64,000 nucleotides of DNA. Source: Acidiferrimicrobium sp. IK. GTDB lineage: Bacteria; Actinomycetota; Acidimicrobiia; Acidimicrobiales; Palsa-688. Shown here piece after piece: positions 1 through 6,758 of the stretch. Below the pieces are notes generated by a model. That model made no database searches. It was not told where the DNA came from and worked only from the letters and a program-made list of their open reading frames with translations. The DNA lies in the NCBI RefSeq assembly GCF_025499425.1, contig NZ_JAIMCB010000003.1, forward strand, positions 124,001 to 188,000, given 5' to 3'. The translations under genes were made by a program, and so were the position numbers. How positions within the stretch are numbered: the stretch's first letter is position 1; the number at the start of each line of letters is the position of its first letter.

Positions 1-460
1 GGGCCAGGGAGATCTGCTGGCGGGCGACGATGGTGATCCGCCGCTCCGCCGGGTCGGTCGCCGACGCGTAGCTATCGATGGCCGAGGACTCGAGAGGCAG
101 CTCGATGCCCCCGATTCCGGCCAGGTCGATGGCCAGGCGCAGGAGGTCGGGACCGTGGGGGAGCGGCGGGAGTGCCCAGGTGAAGGTGAGCGGGAAGTGG
201 AAGTCGTCGGGAGGCTCCGCGTCCTCCGGCAGGTCGACGACCGCGTCCTCGAACGACAACAGCACCCTCGGGTCGACCTCGAGCGCCAGGTGCAAGTCGA
301 GGGGGCCGTTGCAGCCCTCCTCCGGGTGGAGGTCCACCTCCCACGCCTGGCGCAGCGAATAGGTCTCCACGAAGTGGCGCTCGTCGTGGACATGGAACCC
401 ATGGTCGACGGCGTGATCTTTGATCTCCGCCACGTACCCCGCAACATCGATGACAGCCAC
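1..460 (-). CDS. hypothetical protein, 3' end outside window
   Basis: An open frame on the minus strand runs from a GTG at 460 to the window edge, 13 bp after the stop of the acetyltransferase gene. About 153 residues are visible. They are acidic and proline-rich with alternating hydrophobic stretches (EVDLHPEEGCNGPLDLHLAL, then DDFHFPLTFTWALPPLPHG). I do not recognise a family. The close spacing suggests cotranscription with the GNAT gene upstream. No ATG lies in frame near the start, so GTG is assumed. Confidence 0.55.
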   Translation of the reverse strand, partial: MAVIDVAGYVAEIKDHAVDHGFHVHDERHFVETYSLRQAWEVDLHPEEGCNGPLDLHLALEVDPRVLLSFEDAVVDLPEDAEPPDDFHFPLTFTWALPPLPHGPDLLRLAIDLAGIGGIELPLESSAIDSYASATDPAERRITIVARQQISLA

Positions 461-472
461 AGCGACTCGATG

Positions 473-928
473 CTATCCGGCGGAGCCCGGCAGCCAGCGG
501 TAGCGGGTCCAACCCTCGACCGGCTTGGCGCCGAGACCGTCGTAGAAGTCGATCGCCCCGCGGTTCCAGTCGAGGACCGCCCACTCGACCCGACCGTCGG
601 TCCGGGCGGCCAGCGCGTCGAGCAGCTCGCGGGCCAAACCGGCCCGTCGGTGGGCGGGGCGCACGAACAGGTCCTCCAGCCACACACCCGGACGCCCGAC
701 CCACGTCGAGTAGGTCCGGAACCAAAGCGCCATGCCCGCGACCGTTCCGGGGTCCCCGGCCGGGTGGGCGATCAACACGTGGGCCGCGGGATCGGGGCCG
801 AACACGTGGCGGCGGAGGTCCTCGGGGTCGAGATCCACCTCGTCGCCCGACTCCTCGAAGTCGGCGAGCTCCTTCACCATGGCGCAGATCTCGTCCAGGT
901 CGTCTTCGGTGGCGTTGCGCACGGGCAT
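473..928 (-). CDS. GNAT family N-acetyltransferase
   Basis: A protein of about 151 aa with the GNAT layout. The N-terminal VRNATEDDLDEICAMVKELA matches strand 1/helix 1. A central LEDLFVRPAHRRAGLARELL gives the V-x-P-x-x-R-x-x-G-x-A acetyl-CoA pyrophosphate loop. The C-terminal VLDWNRGAIDFYDGLGAKPV is the usual strand 5/helix 4 ending. It would transfer acetyl from acetyl-CoA to an unknown amine; length and FYDGLGAKPVEGW resemble diamine or amino-acid acetyltransferases. A GTG at 937 is an alternative start. It is divergent from the phosphatase gene at 952, so the two share a short promoter region. Confidence 0.85.
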   Translation of the reverse strand: MPVRNATEDDLDEICAMVKELADFEESGDEVDLDPEDLRRHVFGPDPAAHVLIAHPAGDPGTVAGMALWFRTYSTWVGRPGVWLEDLFVRPAHRRAGLARELLDALAARTDGRVEWAVLDWNRGAIDFYDGLGAKPVEGWTRYRWLPGSAG

Positions 929-951
929 CGGCAGCACGGTACCGTCCAGGT

Positions 952-1740
952 GTGACCGCAGGCGGACGAGTGACCACTGACGCCTCCGTCCTAGAGGTGC
1001 TCCACGAGGTGGCCTCCGCGGTCAAGGCCAGCCTTGAAGGCCTCGGGGACTGGGGACTGGCCGGGACCAGGGAAGGCCAGTACAAGAGCGACCTGGTGGC
1101 GGACCAGGCGGCCCTCGAGGTCATCGACGCCGCCGGTTTCGGCGCGGTGTCGGAGGAGTCCGGGGCTCACCACCCGGACCGGGACGTGATCGTGGTCCTC
1201 GACCCCGTCGACGGTTCGACCAACGCCAGCCGCGGCCTGCCGTGGTGGGCGACGAGCGCCTGCGCCCTCGACCGGCACGGGCCGCTGGCCGCGGTGGTGG
1301 TCAACCAGGCCACCGGCACCCGCTTCGCGGCGATCCGCGGCGGAGGGGCCACCCGAGACGGGGTGCCCATCGCTCCGAGCGGGGCCACCGACATCGGCGC
1401 CTCCATCGTGGCTTTCTCCGGCTACCCGGGGACGTACTTGGGGTGGTCGCAGTTCCGTTCCCTCGGCGCCGCGGCCCTCGACCTGTGCGCGGTGGCGTGC
1501 GGGTCGCTCGACGCGTTCGTCGACTGCGGCGGCACATCCCTGGCGCCTTGGGACTACCTCGGCGGCATGCTGATCTGTCAGGAGTCAGGCGCCGCGGTGG
1601 GGGAGGCGTTCGGGCGTGACCTGGTGGTGAGGGAGTTCGGTCCCCGACGCACCGCGGTCGCGGCGGCCACCCCCGAGCTGCTGGCCACGGTCGTCGCTGC
1701 CCGCGTGTCGCTCTCCGAAGGGCCGCCACCAGCGGACTGA
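952..1740 (+). CDS. inositol monophosphatase family protein
   Basis: A 262-aa member of the lithium-sensitive, Mg-dependent phosphomonoesterases (inositol-1-phosphatase, 3'-phosphoadenosine phosphatase, histidinol phosphatase). Metal ligands are visible: EE at residues 68-69, the DPVDGSTN motif at 84-91 (family consensus DPIDGTxN), and a late APWDYLGGMLICQESGA matching the WDxAAGxxLxxEAG signature. The precise substrate cannot be told. GTG at 952 is used here; a second in-frame GTG at 970 has a better purine-rich stretch (AGGCGGACGA) before it. A LexA-like palindrome lies just after the stop codon. Confidence 0.85.
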   Translation: MTAGGRVTTDASVLEVLHEVASAVKASLEGLGDWGLAGTREGQYKSDLVADQAALEVIDAAGFGAVSEESGAHHPDRDVIVVLDPVDGSTNASRGLPWWATSACALDRHGPLAAVVVNQATGTRFAAIRGGGATRDGVPIAPSGATDIGASIVAFSGYPGTYLGWSQFRSLGAAALDLCAVACGSLDAFVDCGGTSLAPWDYLGGMLICQESGAAVGEAFGRDLVVREFGPRRTAVAAATPELLATVVAARVSLSEGPPPAD

Positions 1741-1752
1741 GACCCGAGCGCA

Positions 1753-1766
1753 GGAACGTTCGTTCC
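1753..1766. promoter_or_regulatory. lexA box: candidate LexA (SOS) box
   Basis: GGAACGTTCGTTCC contains the core GAAC-N4-GTTC of actinobacterial and Gram-positive SOS boxes (consensus CGAAC-N4-GTTCG). The outer bases are G/C rather than C/G. It lies about 40 bp upstream of a TTGACG -35 element preceding the small ORF at 1883. Regulation is inference from sequence only. Confidence 0.35.
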
Positions 1767-1791
1767 AGCCGCCGGAAATCCCGTAATTCTG

Positions 1792-1821
1792 TTGACGGGA
1801 CGAACCGGACGTGCTGGGATA
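1792..1821 (+). promoter_or_regulatory. candidate sigma-70-type promoter for the small ORF at 1883
   Basis: TTGACG at 1792-1797 and GGGATA at 1816-1821 are 18 bp apart, a fair match to an actinobacterial housekeeping promoter. A strong ribosome site (GGGAGGAGGACG) and ATG follow at 1883. Together with the terminator at 2119-2151 this frames a short transcription unit. Confidence 0.35.
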
Positions 1822-1882
1822 CGTCGAGCCGGGGGGTCGTCCTCTGGCCGCCGTCCGGGCGTAGAGCAGGGAGGAGGACGAG

Positions 1883-2089
1883 ATGGGCACCAAGATCGAC
1901 CCGCGCATCGTCGCCCTGGCTCCCGCGCGCTCAGTTTCGGGCTGGACGGGCGTCTACGGGGGTACCGGTGCGACCGGGTTCACCACCGGGTCCGCGCGTC
2001 CGCGCGTGCAGGACACGAAGCTCCACATGGTGGCGGCCGACGCCATCAACGTGTGGCCTTCGAGCCTCTCGGGACCATGTTCTGGATAG
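1883..2089 (+). CDS. small hypothetical protein (68 aa)
   Basis: Preceded at good distance by GGGAGGAGGACG, the strongest Shine-Dalgarno in this part of the window, and flanked by a candidate promoter and an intrinsic terminator. The product begins MGTKIDPRIVALAPARS, has a glycine/threonine-rich centre (GWTGVYGGTGATGFTTGS) and ends SSLSGPCSG. I recognise no family. The transcript could instead be a small RNA or a leader with an incidental ORF, although the ribosome site argues for translation. Confidence 0.5.
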   Translation: MGTKIDPRIVALAPARSVSGWTGVYGGTGATGFTTGSARPRVQDTKLHMVAADAINVWPSSLSGPCSG

Positions 2090-2118
2090 CACCAGACATG
2101 CTCCGATTGACGGGCTCG

Positions 2119-2151
2119 AAGGCCGCCGGGAAATTCCCGGCGGCCTTTCTT
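2119..2151 (+). terminator. intrinsic terminator
   Basis: AAGGCCGCCGGG and CCCGGCGGCCTT form a 12-bp perfect stem around a 5-nt loop, followed by TTTCTT. It would end the small ORF transcript before the WhiB gene. Confidence 0.85.
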
Positions 2152-2225
2152 ATTGCCAAACGACCGACCGACGAGGACCAGCAACCACCACACGCACCCG
2201 TGCAACGACTGAAAGGGAAGGCGAC

Positions 2226-2558
2226 ATGTTCGCCCCGCAACTGATCGACGAACTGATGGACGCGCTGAGTAAAGCCTCGTCGCTGCAGTGGGACGAGGCC
2301 CGCTGCCGCGACGAGACCGGGGCCGCCACGGGCCTGTTCTTCTCCGACCAGATCCCCGACATCAACCGGGCCAAGGCCATCTGCGCCGGCTGCCCGGTGG
2401 CCGAGCCCTGCCTGCAGGGAGCCCTCGAGCGCCAGGAACCCTGGGGTGTTTGGGGCGGCCATCTCTTCGCCAACGGCAAGATCCTGGCCCAGAAGCGCAA
2501 GCGGGGCAGGCCACCGAAGAACCGTCCGGCCGAGGAGAGCATCCAGCTCACGGCCTGA
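2226..2558 (+). CDS. WhiB-family iron-sulfur transcription regulator
   Basis: A 110-aa WhiB-like protein, the actinobacterial [4Fe-4S] regulators that bind the principal sigma factor. The four cluster ligands are C27, C53, C56 and C62 (C-x25-C-x2-C-x5-C). The diagnostic GVWGG turn is at 74-78. The basic tail KRKRGRPPKN is an AT-hook-like DNA-binding end. The N-terminal arm and tail resemble the WhiB1/WhiB2 groups, but the subgroup is not certain. Start ATG 2226 has AAAGGGAAGG upstream. It is followed by the tRNA-Val gene into which an island has integrated, so it marks the backbone side of that junction. Confidence 0.92.
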   Translation: MFAPQLIDELMDALSKASSLQWDEARCRDETGAATGLFFSDQIPDINRAKAICAGCPVAEPCLQGALERQEPWGVWGGHLFANGKILAQKRKRGRPPKNRPAEESIQLTA

Positions 2559-2621
2559 CTGAGGCCGGGAACCGGCCGGATCGGCTGAGCCCCGGGATTG
2601 GCCACTACCATTGGCCGTCCC

Positions 2622-2694
2622 GGGCGCTTAGCTCAGTTGGTAGAGCGCCGCCCTTACAAGGCGGTAGTCGGGGGTTCAAATCCCTCAGCGCCCA
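2622..2694 (+). tRNA. tRNA-Val (anticodon UAC)
   Basis: A complete cloverleaf is readable. The acceptor stem GGGCGCT pairs with AGCGCCC, the D arm is GCTC-AGTTGGTA-GAGC, and the anticodon stem CCGCC/GGCGG carries loop CTTACAA with anticodon TAC. The variable loop is TAGTC and the T arm GGGGG-TTCAAAT-CCCTC (one G-U pair), with discriminator A at 2694. CCA is not encoded. Its 3' part is duplicated at 9149-9190, so this gene is the attachment site of the island to the right. Confidence 0.97.
2652..2694 (+). repeat. left attachment site (inside tRNA-Val)
   Basis: From the anticodon loop to the discriminator base, this stretch is repeated at 9149-9190 with three A/G differences. It keeps the tRNA functional after integration, as usual for tyrosine-recombinase elements that use tRNA 3' ends. 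Confidence 0.75.
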
Positions 2695-2780
2695 CGTTGC
2701 AAACCTGCAGGTCAGAGGCCACTTCTTGTGCTCGGATGGAGTTGGATGAGTCGGAGAACAGTTGATGGTTCATGCAACTG

Positions 2781-2821
2781 TGGTCACGATGAGGGCCGAA
2801 ACGTGACCATTAATGGTCACG
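2781..2821. promoter_or_regulatory. left-end octamer array including a 20-bp perfect palindrome
   Basis: Three copies of CGTGACCA or its complement lie at 2781-2788, 2802-2809 and 2814-2821. The last two form the perfect palindrome CGTGACCATTAATGGTCACG. They lie about 90-130 bp inside the left att copy and recur near the right end. The arrangement fits recombinase arm sites, an excisionase site, or an operator for the gene ending at 2817. Confidence 0.5.
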
Positions 2822-3110
2822 ACCGGCCACGGGACTGCGGGATCTGACCTCGAGTAGCAGCCGGCGTTCGTCGTCGTCTGCTCGCGTCGATTGCCCGGGC
2901 GCGCGTCCTCAGCCACGTGAGAGCTTCCTGCGGGCTGTCTGGGGCAAGTCTGTGATCACGAGCTAGTAGTTCCAACGAGGCGCATCCGAGGGCGCTGACC
3001 GAGACGCTGAGTTCACGGGCAAGATCTTCAATCCTGGAAGCCACCGCCGGGTCGATCCTGAAGACCCATCGCTTGAGAGACGGGTGGTGGTCCGCCGTGT
3101 CGTCGAGCAC
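2817..3110 (-). CDS. ribbon-helix-helix-like small protein
   Basis: 97 aa from a GTG at 3110. Residues about 13-50 (KRWVFRIDPAVASRIEDLAR then ELSVSVSALGCASLELLA) fit a short strand followed by two helices, as in CopG/Arc-type DNA-binding proteins. The tail is basic (RRRRTPAATRGQIPQSRGRS). It starts 6 bp after the stop of the HU-like gene, so the two are probably one operon. Function unknown; plausible roles are island maintenance or autoregulation. The last codons overlap the palindromic octamer array at 2802-2821. Family assignment is by pattern only. Confidence 0.6.
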   Translation of the reverse strand: MLDDTADHHPSLKRWVFRIDPAVASRIEDLARELSVSVSALGCASLELLARDHRLAPDSPQEALTWLRTRARAIDASRRRRTPAATRGQIPQSRGRS

Positions 3111-3116
3111 CTTGTC

Positions 3117-3497
3117 TTACCTGTGCGCTGCTCTGTCGCGGACTAAGAACACCAGGGAGCTTGCTGGCGAGAAACCGACTCCTGTCGTGGTTGGTGGGAG
3201 CGGGTCCCCATGGGGCATCCTCCGCTGGCCCGTCCGGCGCACCCGCTGCTCGAATGACCCCAGCCCCGCGAGTTGAACCGTTTGTCCCATTGCCAGCGCC
3301 TCGCGAACAGTTGCGATAACGCCGTAGACGGCAACCCCGGGGTCGCCCACATTGGCTGCCGCCAGGATCGCCACCAAGCCGTCCTGATCTAGATGGCTCC
3401 TACGGGCCACTTCGGCGGCAACCACCTCCTCGATGAGAAGGCGCTCTGCCTTCGTCAAGAGCACTGACGGTCGCCCTGGGCGCCGGGGAGAATGCAT
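3117..3497 (-). CDS. diverged HU/IHF-like DNA-binding protein
   Basis: About 126 aa from ATG 3497 (a longer start at 3527 is possible). The C-terminal part, VREALAMGQTVQLAGLGSFE followed by a basic RRTGQRRMPHGDPLPP arm and VGFSPASSLVFLVRD, aligns with the HU core: helix 2, the GFGTFExRxRxARxGRNPxTG arm, then the FKPGKxLK-like end. The N-terminal section (PGRPSVLLTKAERLLIEEVV) is longer than usual HU. HU proteins bend and coat DNA and act as cofactors for site-specific recombination, which suits a gene beside an att site. Assignment is by motif reading, so moderate confidence. Confidence 0.55.
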   Translation of the reverse strand: MHSPRRPGRPSVLLTKAERLLIEEVVAAEVARRSHLDQDGLVAILAAANVGDPGVAVYGVIATVREALAMGQTVQLAGLGSFEQRVRRTGQRRMPHGDPLPPTTTGVGFSPASSLVFLVRDRAAHR

Positions 3498-3559
3498 CGA
3501 CGTGAACCTAGCTACACATAGGACCACATAGCAATAACTTTCCTACTAGCCACTAGCTC

Positions 3560-3793
3560 GTGACTGACGACCGCGCCACGTTGTATGCCTCGGTTTCTCG
3601 GGAGAGCTACACTGCCTGGCGGGATCTCGCTGCCGAGCACGGCGTGACCTTGGCCGCGTTGGTCGACGCCCTCGGTCCGCGACTTCGGGAGACGCCCGGG
3701 CCGGACCTGCCTCAACTGTTCGTAGGCGCGATCGAGGAAGCGCGGGCTATCTCGGCTCAACGTCGCAGCCGACGTCGGCCGGAAGGCGTTTGA
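3560..3793 (+). CDS. small ribbon-helix-helix-like protein
   Basis: 77 aa from GTG 3560, divergent from the HU-like gene with only 62 bp between them. The N-terminus reads LYASVSRESYTAWRDLAAEH then GVTLAALVDALGPRL, the strand-helix-helix pattern of Arc/MetJ-type proteins. The C-terminus is arginine-rich. The short AT-rich intergenic stretch contains CACATAGGACCACATAG, a small direct repeat that could be an operator. Probably a regulator of the divergent pair; no partner toxin is recognisable. Confidence 0.5.
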   Translation: MTDDRATLYASVSRESYTAWRDLAAEHGVTLAALVDALGPRLRETPGPDLPQLFVGAIEEARAISAQRRSRRRPEGV

Positions 3794-4112
3794 GCGCCAC
3801 CCACCCTCGAGCGAACGAGGGGAACCCGGCAACCCGCCACCGTCAAGACGTCAGTCGCGGGATGGCAGGTCAGACCCGCGCGGTAGCTTGCCGCCCCTTT
3901 CACCCCGACCGAAGTGACGGTGCCTACTAGAGCACCCAGCGCAGCGCGGCGGCGCAGCCGGCAGGGTTCACCGGGAATCTCTCTACCCCCGACAGCGCGC
4001 TGACCCCACCCAAGATGGCAGCATAGGGCCGTCCGCTTGGGGTGGTTGGTCCGTTCCGATTTGCGGACCTTCGAGCGGCCAGCTCCCGGCTCGGCTGGCG
4101 GTCTGTAGAGCG
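3794..4112. other. no gene seen (319 bp)
   Basis: Between the small RHH-like gene and the KGGKARA gene. Open frames on both strands here have no recognisable composition or start signals. Possibly the remains of an earlier gene. Confidence 0.4.
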
Positions 4113-4355
4113 GTGGCATGCCAAACGTTCACGCATGCCAGCGACATCAACCAGGTAGCCGCCTTGGTGGTGGCGAAGGCCACTGGCACCGAAGAACCGA
4201 CAGCTGACGAGGGACGGCGGGAAGGACCCGCAGCGGTCGCCTTGGGCCGGAAGGGCGGCCTCCGGGGCGGGAAGGCCCGGGCGGAGAAGATGACGCGGGA
4301 GCAACGTTCTGAGGCGGCACGAAAGGCCGACTGCTGGCCGGTGGTCAAGCCGTAG
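4113..4355 (+). CDS. small KGGKARA-motif protein, C-terminus probably truncated
   Basis: 80 aa from GTG 4113. The N-terminal part (SDINQVAALVVAKATGTEE) and the C-terminal GRKGGLRGGKARAEKMTREQ then RSEAARKA resemble a widespread family of short proteins built of a helical N-terminus and a lysine/glycine-rich histone-like tail that normally ends near KAAxARW. Here the tail instead ends ADCWPVVKP, suggesting truncation or fusion at the junction with the convergent P63C gene, whose stop lies 11 bp inside this frame. The same motif occurs in the P63C protein. Confidence 0.55.
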   Translation: MACQTFTHASDINQVAALVVAKATGTEEPTADEGRREGPAAVALGRKGGLRGGKARAEKMTREQRSEAARKADCWPVVKP

Positions 4356-5418
4356 CTGACTCTTCACCCTCGTCGGGTGTCTCGGATGACAGCGGCACCA
4401 CAAAGGGCAATCTCGGCTGAATCGGCGGAAACGCACGTTCAAATAGGCTCTCAAACTCCGTTTTGTTGCTGGAAATGCGGAGCAGAGTAGTTATTGTTGA
4501 GATCTGTTTGTCAAGGTGGGGATTGCCAGTATCGGCAGTCAAAAATTGGTGGAACCGCTTAGATCTATTTCCATGCTCATTCCGTGGATTGAGTCTTCGC
4601 AGCTCATCAAGAACCCCCGGCGGCAGTTGCTCATAGATGTACTTGTTCACGAGATGCCCAACGTATGGAGTTCGCTTCGCAGTTCCGGGGCGATACTCCC
4701 ACCCTTGCAACCTGTAGATCTCGCGAAAGAATTCATCGGGGAACATCTTCGTCCACGGCCGAAGCTCGGCCTGGACGTAACGGGCGAGGATCTGTTGTAG
4801 CTCGTTGCGTGCCCGTGTCTCTTGGTAGCCGGTCGCCTCGTCGACCAGGGCCACGATGCCCAGCATCGCCAGCCCACGGACAAGGACTTCAGCCGACGCA
4901 GCCGTGTGCCGTTGGCTGGGGACGAGGACTCTCTCTCTGCGAGCCTGTAGGTAGACATCACAGACCATCGGAAGAAGCTCTGCTTGATATCCCCATGCGC
5001 GCCCACCTGGTGATACTGGTCGATAAGCGATGGGCGTCGACTTTTCAAGTATGGCGGGTGTGATGAACCTCTGCAGGTTGGCGGCCGAGAGAAAAGGAGG
5101 CCGTTTGTCACCTTCCACCCCCCGTCGCGATTTCTCGCTATGCCGGCCCAGCGCAACCAGCATGGTTGCCTGGCTCAGTACCCTTGTGCCGTCTTCTAGC
5201 ACGGCGCAAGCAATGCTCTGATCTCCAATCTGCAATTCGCCTTCGTGGGTCGCAACATGAAGGTCGCTACCCCATCGGGCAAGCGCTGCGTTCCTCGCAA
5301 TCTCTTTCCGCTCGTCCTCGGTTAGTCGTTCGGCGCGAGCCTTGCCACCCTTGCTAGCGCCCTGCCGAGACAGTGCGCCGGCGGCGCTGGTTAGGTCTGG
5401 CGATTTATCAGGGGCCAT
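4345..5418 (-). CDS. P63C domain protein
   Basis: 357 aa from ATG 5418. Residues about 22-50 carry the KGGKARAERLT/IARNAALARW module. The middle and C-terminal part has the P63C signature: VDEATGYQETRARNELQQIL, AELRPWTKMFPDEFFREIYR, LQGWEYRPG and VGHLVNKYIYEQLPPGVLDE. P63C is found on phages, plasmids and islands; its function is not established. Codon use is less GC-biased than in neighbouring operons, in line with horizontal acquisition. It is convergent with the short KGGKARA gene. Family call is confident, role unknown. Confidence 0.85.
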   Translation of the reverse strand: MAPDKSPDLTSAAGALSRQGASKGGKARAERLTEDERKEIARNAALARWGSDLHVATHEGELQIGDQSIACAVLEDGTRVLSQATMLVALGRHSEKSRRGVEGDKRPPFLSAANLQRFITPAILEKSTPIAYRPVSPGGRAWGYQAELLPMVCDVYLQARRERVLVPSQRHTAASAEVLVRGLAMLGIVALVDEATGYQETRARNELQQILARYVQAELRPWTKMFPDEFFREIYRLQGWEYRPGTAKRTPYVGHLVNKYIYEQLPPGVLDELRRLNPRNEHGNRSKRFHQFLTADTGNPHLDKQISTITTLLRISSNKTEFESLFERAFPPIQPRLPFVVPLSSETPDEGEESATA

Positions 5419-5498
5419 CCGATTCTCCTTGCGATGCTTGCTCGGGCAAGGTTACGGTAGCAGGTCACGACACCGCCCGTCTTGGCTAGGAAGAAAGA

Positions 5499-5513
5499 TG
5501 CAGGTCAGAGGCC
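5499..5513 (+). repeat. second copy of island left-end 15-mer
   Basis: TGCAGGTCAGAGGCC here is identical to 2706-2720, which lies 12 bp after the tRNA-Val gene. It sits between the P63C and transposase genes and may mark an internal junction of a composite island. Confidence 0.4.
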
Positions 5514-5593
5514 CTGCAGAGCGCTGTTGCCGGCCAACTTGGCCAGGCATGCATGGGCGGGCAAGCAGGGCCGCCCCACGCCTGTGCGAGGGC

Positions 5594-6374
5594 ATGTCGA
5601 TTCGGGCGACGGTGCGGGTGACCGGGTCCGCCAAGGGCACGATCACCAATGTCCTGCTCGACCTAGGCGTCGCCTGCTCCACCTATCAGGACGTAGCGCT
5701 GACGAACCTGTCCTCCAACCGGGTGGAAACCCGACGAGATCGGGTCGTTCGTCGGCGCCAAGGAACGCCACGTCACCGAAGATCACGAATACGGCGACCT
5801 GTGAACGTGGGCCGCCATCGACGCCGAGACCAAGCTCATGGTGTCCTGGTTTGTTGGTGAGGGCACCACACAGGACTGCTACGTGTTCCTGTCCGGCGTG
5901 CGCTCTCGCTTGCCGCCGGGCCGTCGAATCCAGCTCACCACCGACGGCTTCGCGTCCTACCCGCCGCTCGTGGACGCCTTGTGGGGGAACAACATCGACT
6001 ACGCCATCGTGGTCAAGGACTAAGGCGCTCAGGGCGGCGACCGCCGTTACAGCCCGGCGGTCTGCACCAGTATCGGGGGAGCGAAAGGTCTGCGGCGACC
6101 CCGACTCCGCATGGTGTCCACCAGCTACGTGGAGTGGGCCAACCTCACCATGCGGATGGGCATGCGCCGCTTCACCTGGCTCACTAACGCCTTCTCCCAG
6201 AAGGTCGAGACCCACGCCGCTGCCGCCTCTCTCCACTTCATGCACTACAACTTCACTCGGCCCCACGAGACGCTGACCAGGCGCTATGACCGCCCCACCA
6301 CACCAGCCATGTCAGCCGGCGTCGCCACCTACGCGTGGAGCGACAAGCAGATCGCCGGTCTGCTTGGCCGCTAA
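5594..6374 (+). pseudogene. IS1-like DDE transposase, decayed
   Basis: The protein can be read across three lesions. MSIRATVRVTGSAKGTITNV starts the first block. A one-base shift near 5730 changes frame to DEIGSFVGAKERHVTEDHEY. TGA interrupts GDL-TWAAIDAETKL, and TAA interrupts IVVKD-GAQGGDRRYSPAV. The rest continues to MSAGVATYAWSDKQIAGLLG. TTDGFASY, RMGMRRFTWLTNAFSQKVE and SLHFMHYNFTRPHETL match the DDE region and C-terminus of IS1-like transposases. Three independent lesions mean the element is inactive. Terminal inverted repeats were not identified. Confidence 0.85.
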
Positions 6375-6758
6375 CTTCCGCGAGTGGTCAGGACGCACTA
6401 TCGCTCAAACTGACGGACTACTCGCCTGGGGGTGTCAACCTGCCGGCAATGACCTGTCTGCCTGCGATGGCCACAGCCAAACGCATGCACTGACTAGCAA
6501 GGATGTAAAGGCCGACCTCTTGTGTAGGTCAGGGAGATCAGGCCCACGGCACCGGTTGGTGCCGGGAACTCGTGGGCTCCGGCTGACAGATCCTCCGTGA
6601 GACAACCGAGGTTCGCAGGTCACACCGGACTCGAGCACCCGACCCTACGGTCACGCCAGCGTCACCACCGGTGCTAAGGGCACCACCCACCTACCACCCA
6701 TCCTGCCTGCCGAATCGCGGGCCCTCGTCGGTATCGCTTTGGACATTCGTTATGTTCG
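6375..6758. other. non-coding stretch with a hairpin (384 bp)
   Basis: Lies between the transposase relic and the Shedu gene. No convincing gene. A perfect hairpin with 7-bp arms CGGCACC/GGTGCCG and loop GGTT occupies 6547-6564, flanked by a further CCCACG/CGTGGG pair. It may belong to an IS end or act as a terminator. The promoter for the gene at 6759 should lie in the last 100 bp, but no clear elements are visible. Confidence 0.4.

Noticed and set aside
72-1124. 350-codon open frame on the minus strand
   Set aside because: Arg/Pro/Gly-rich low-complexity product with no domain, antisense to and overlapping the clear GNAT and phosphatase genes; a high-GC shadow frame.
3757-4119. 120-codon minus-strand frame between the RHH-like and KGGKARA genes
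   Set aside because: No domain pattern or start signal; composition like other shadow frames.
6547-6564. Riboswitch or ncRNA before the Shedu gene
   Set aside because: Only one simple hairpin is visible about 200 bp upstream; no known aptamer consensus could be recognised.
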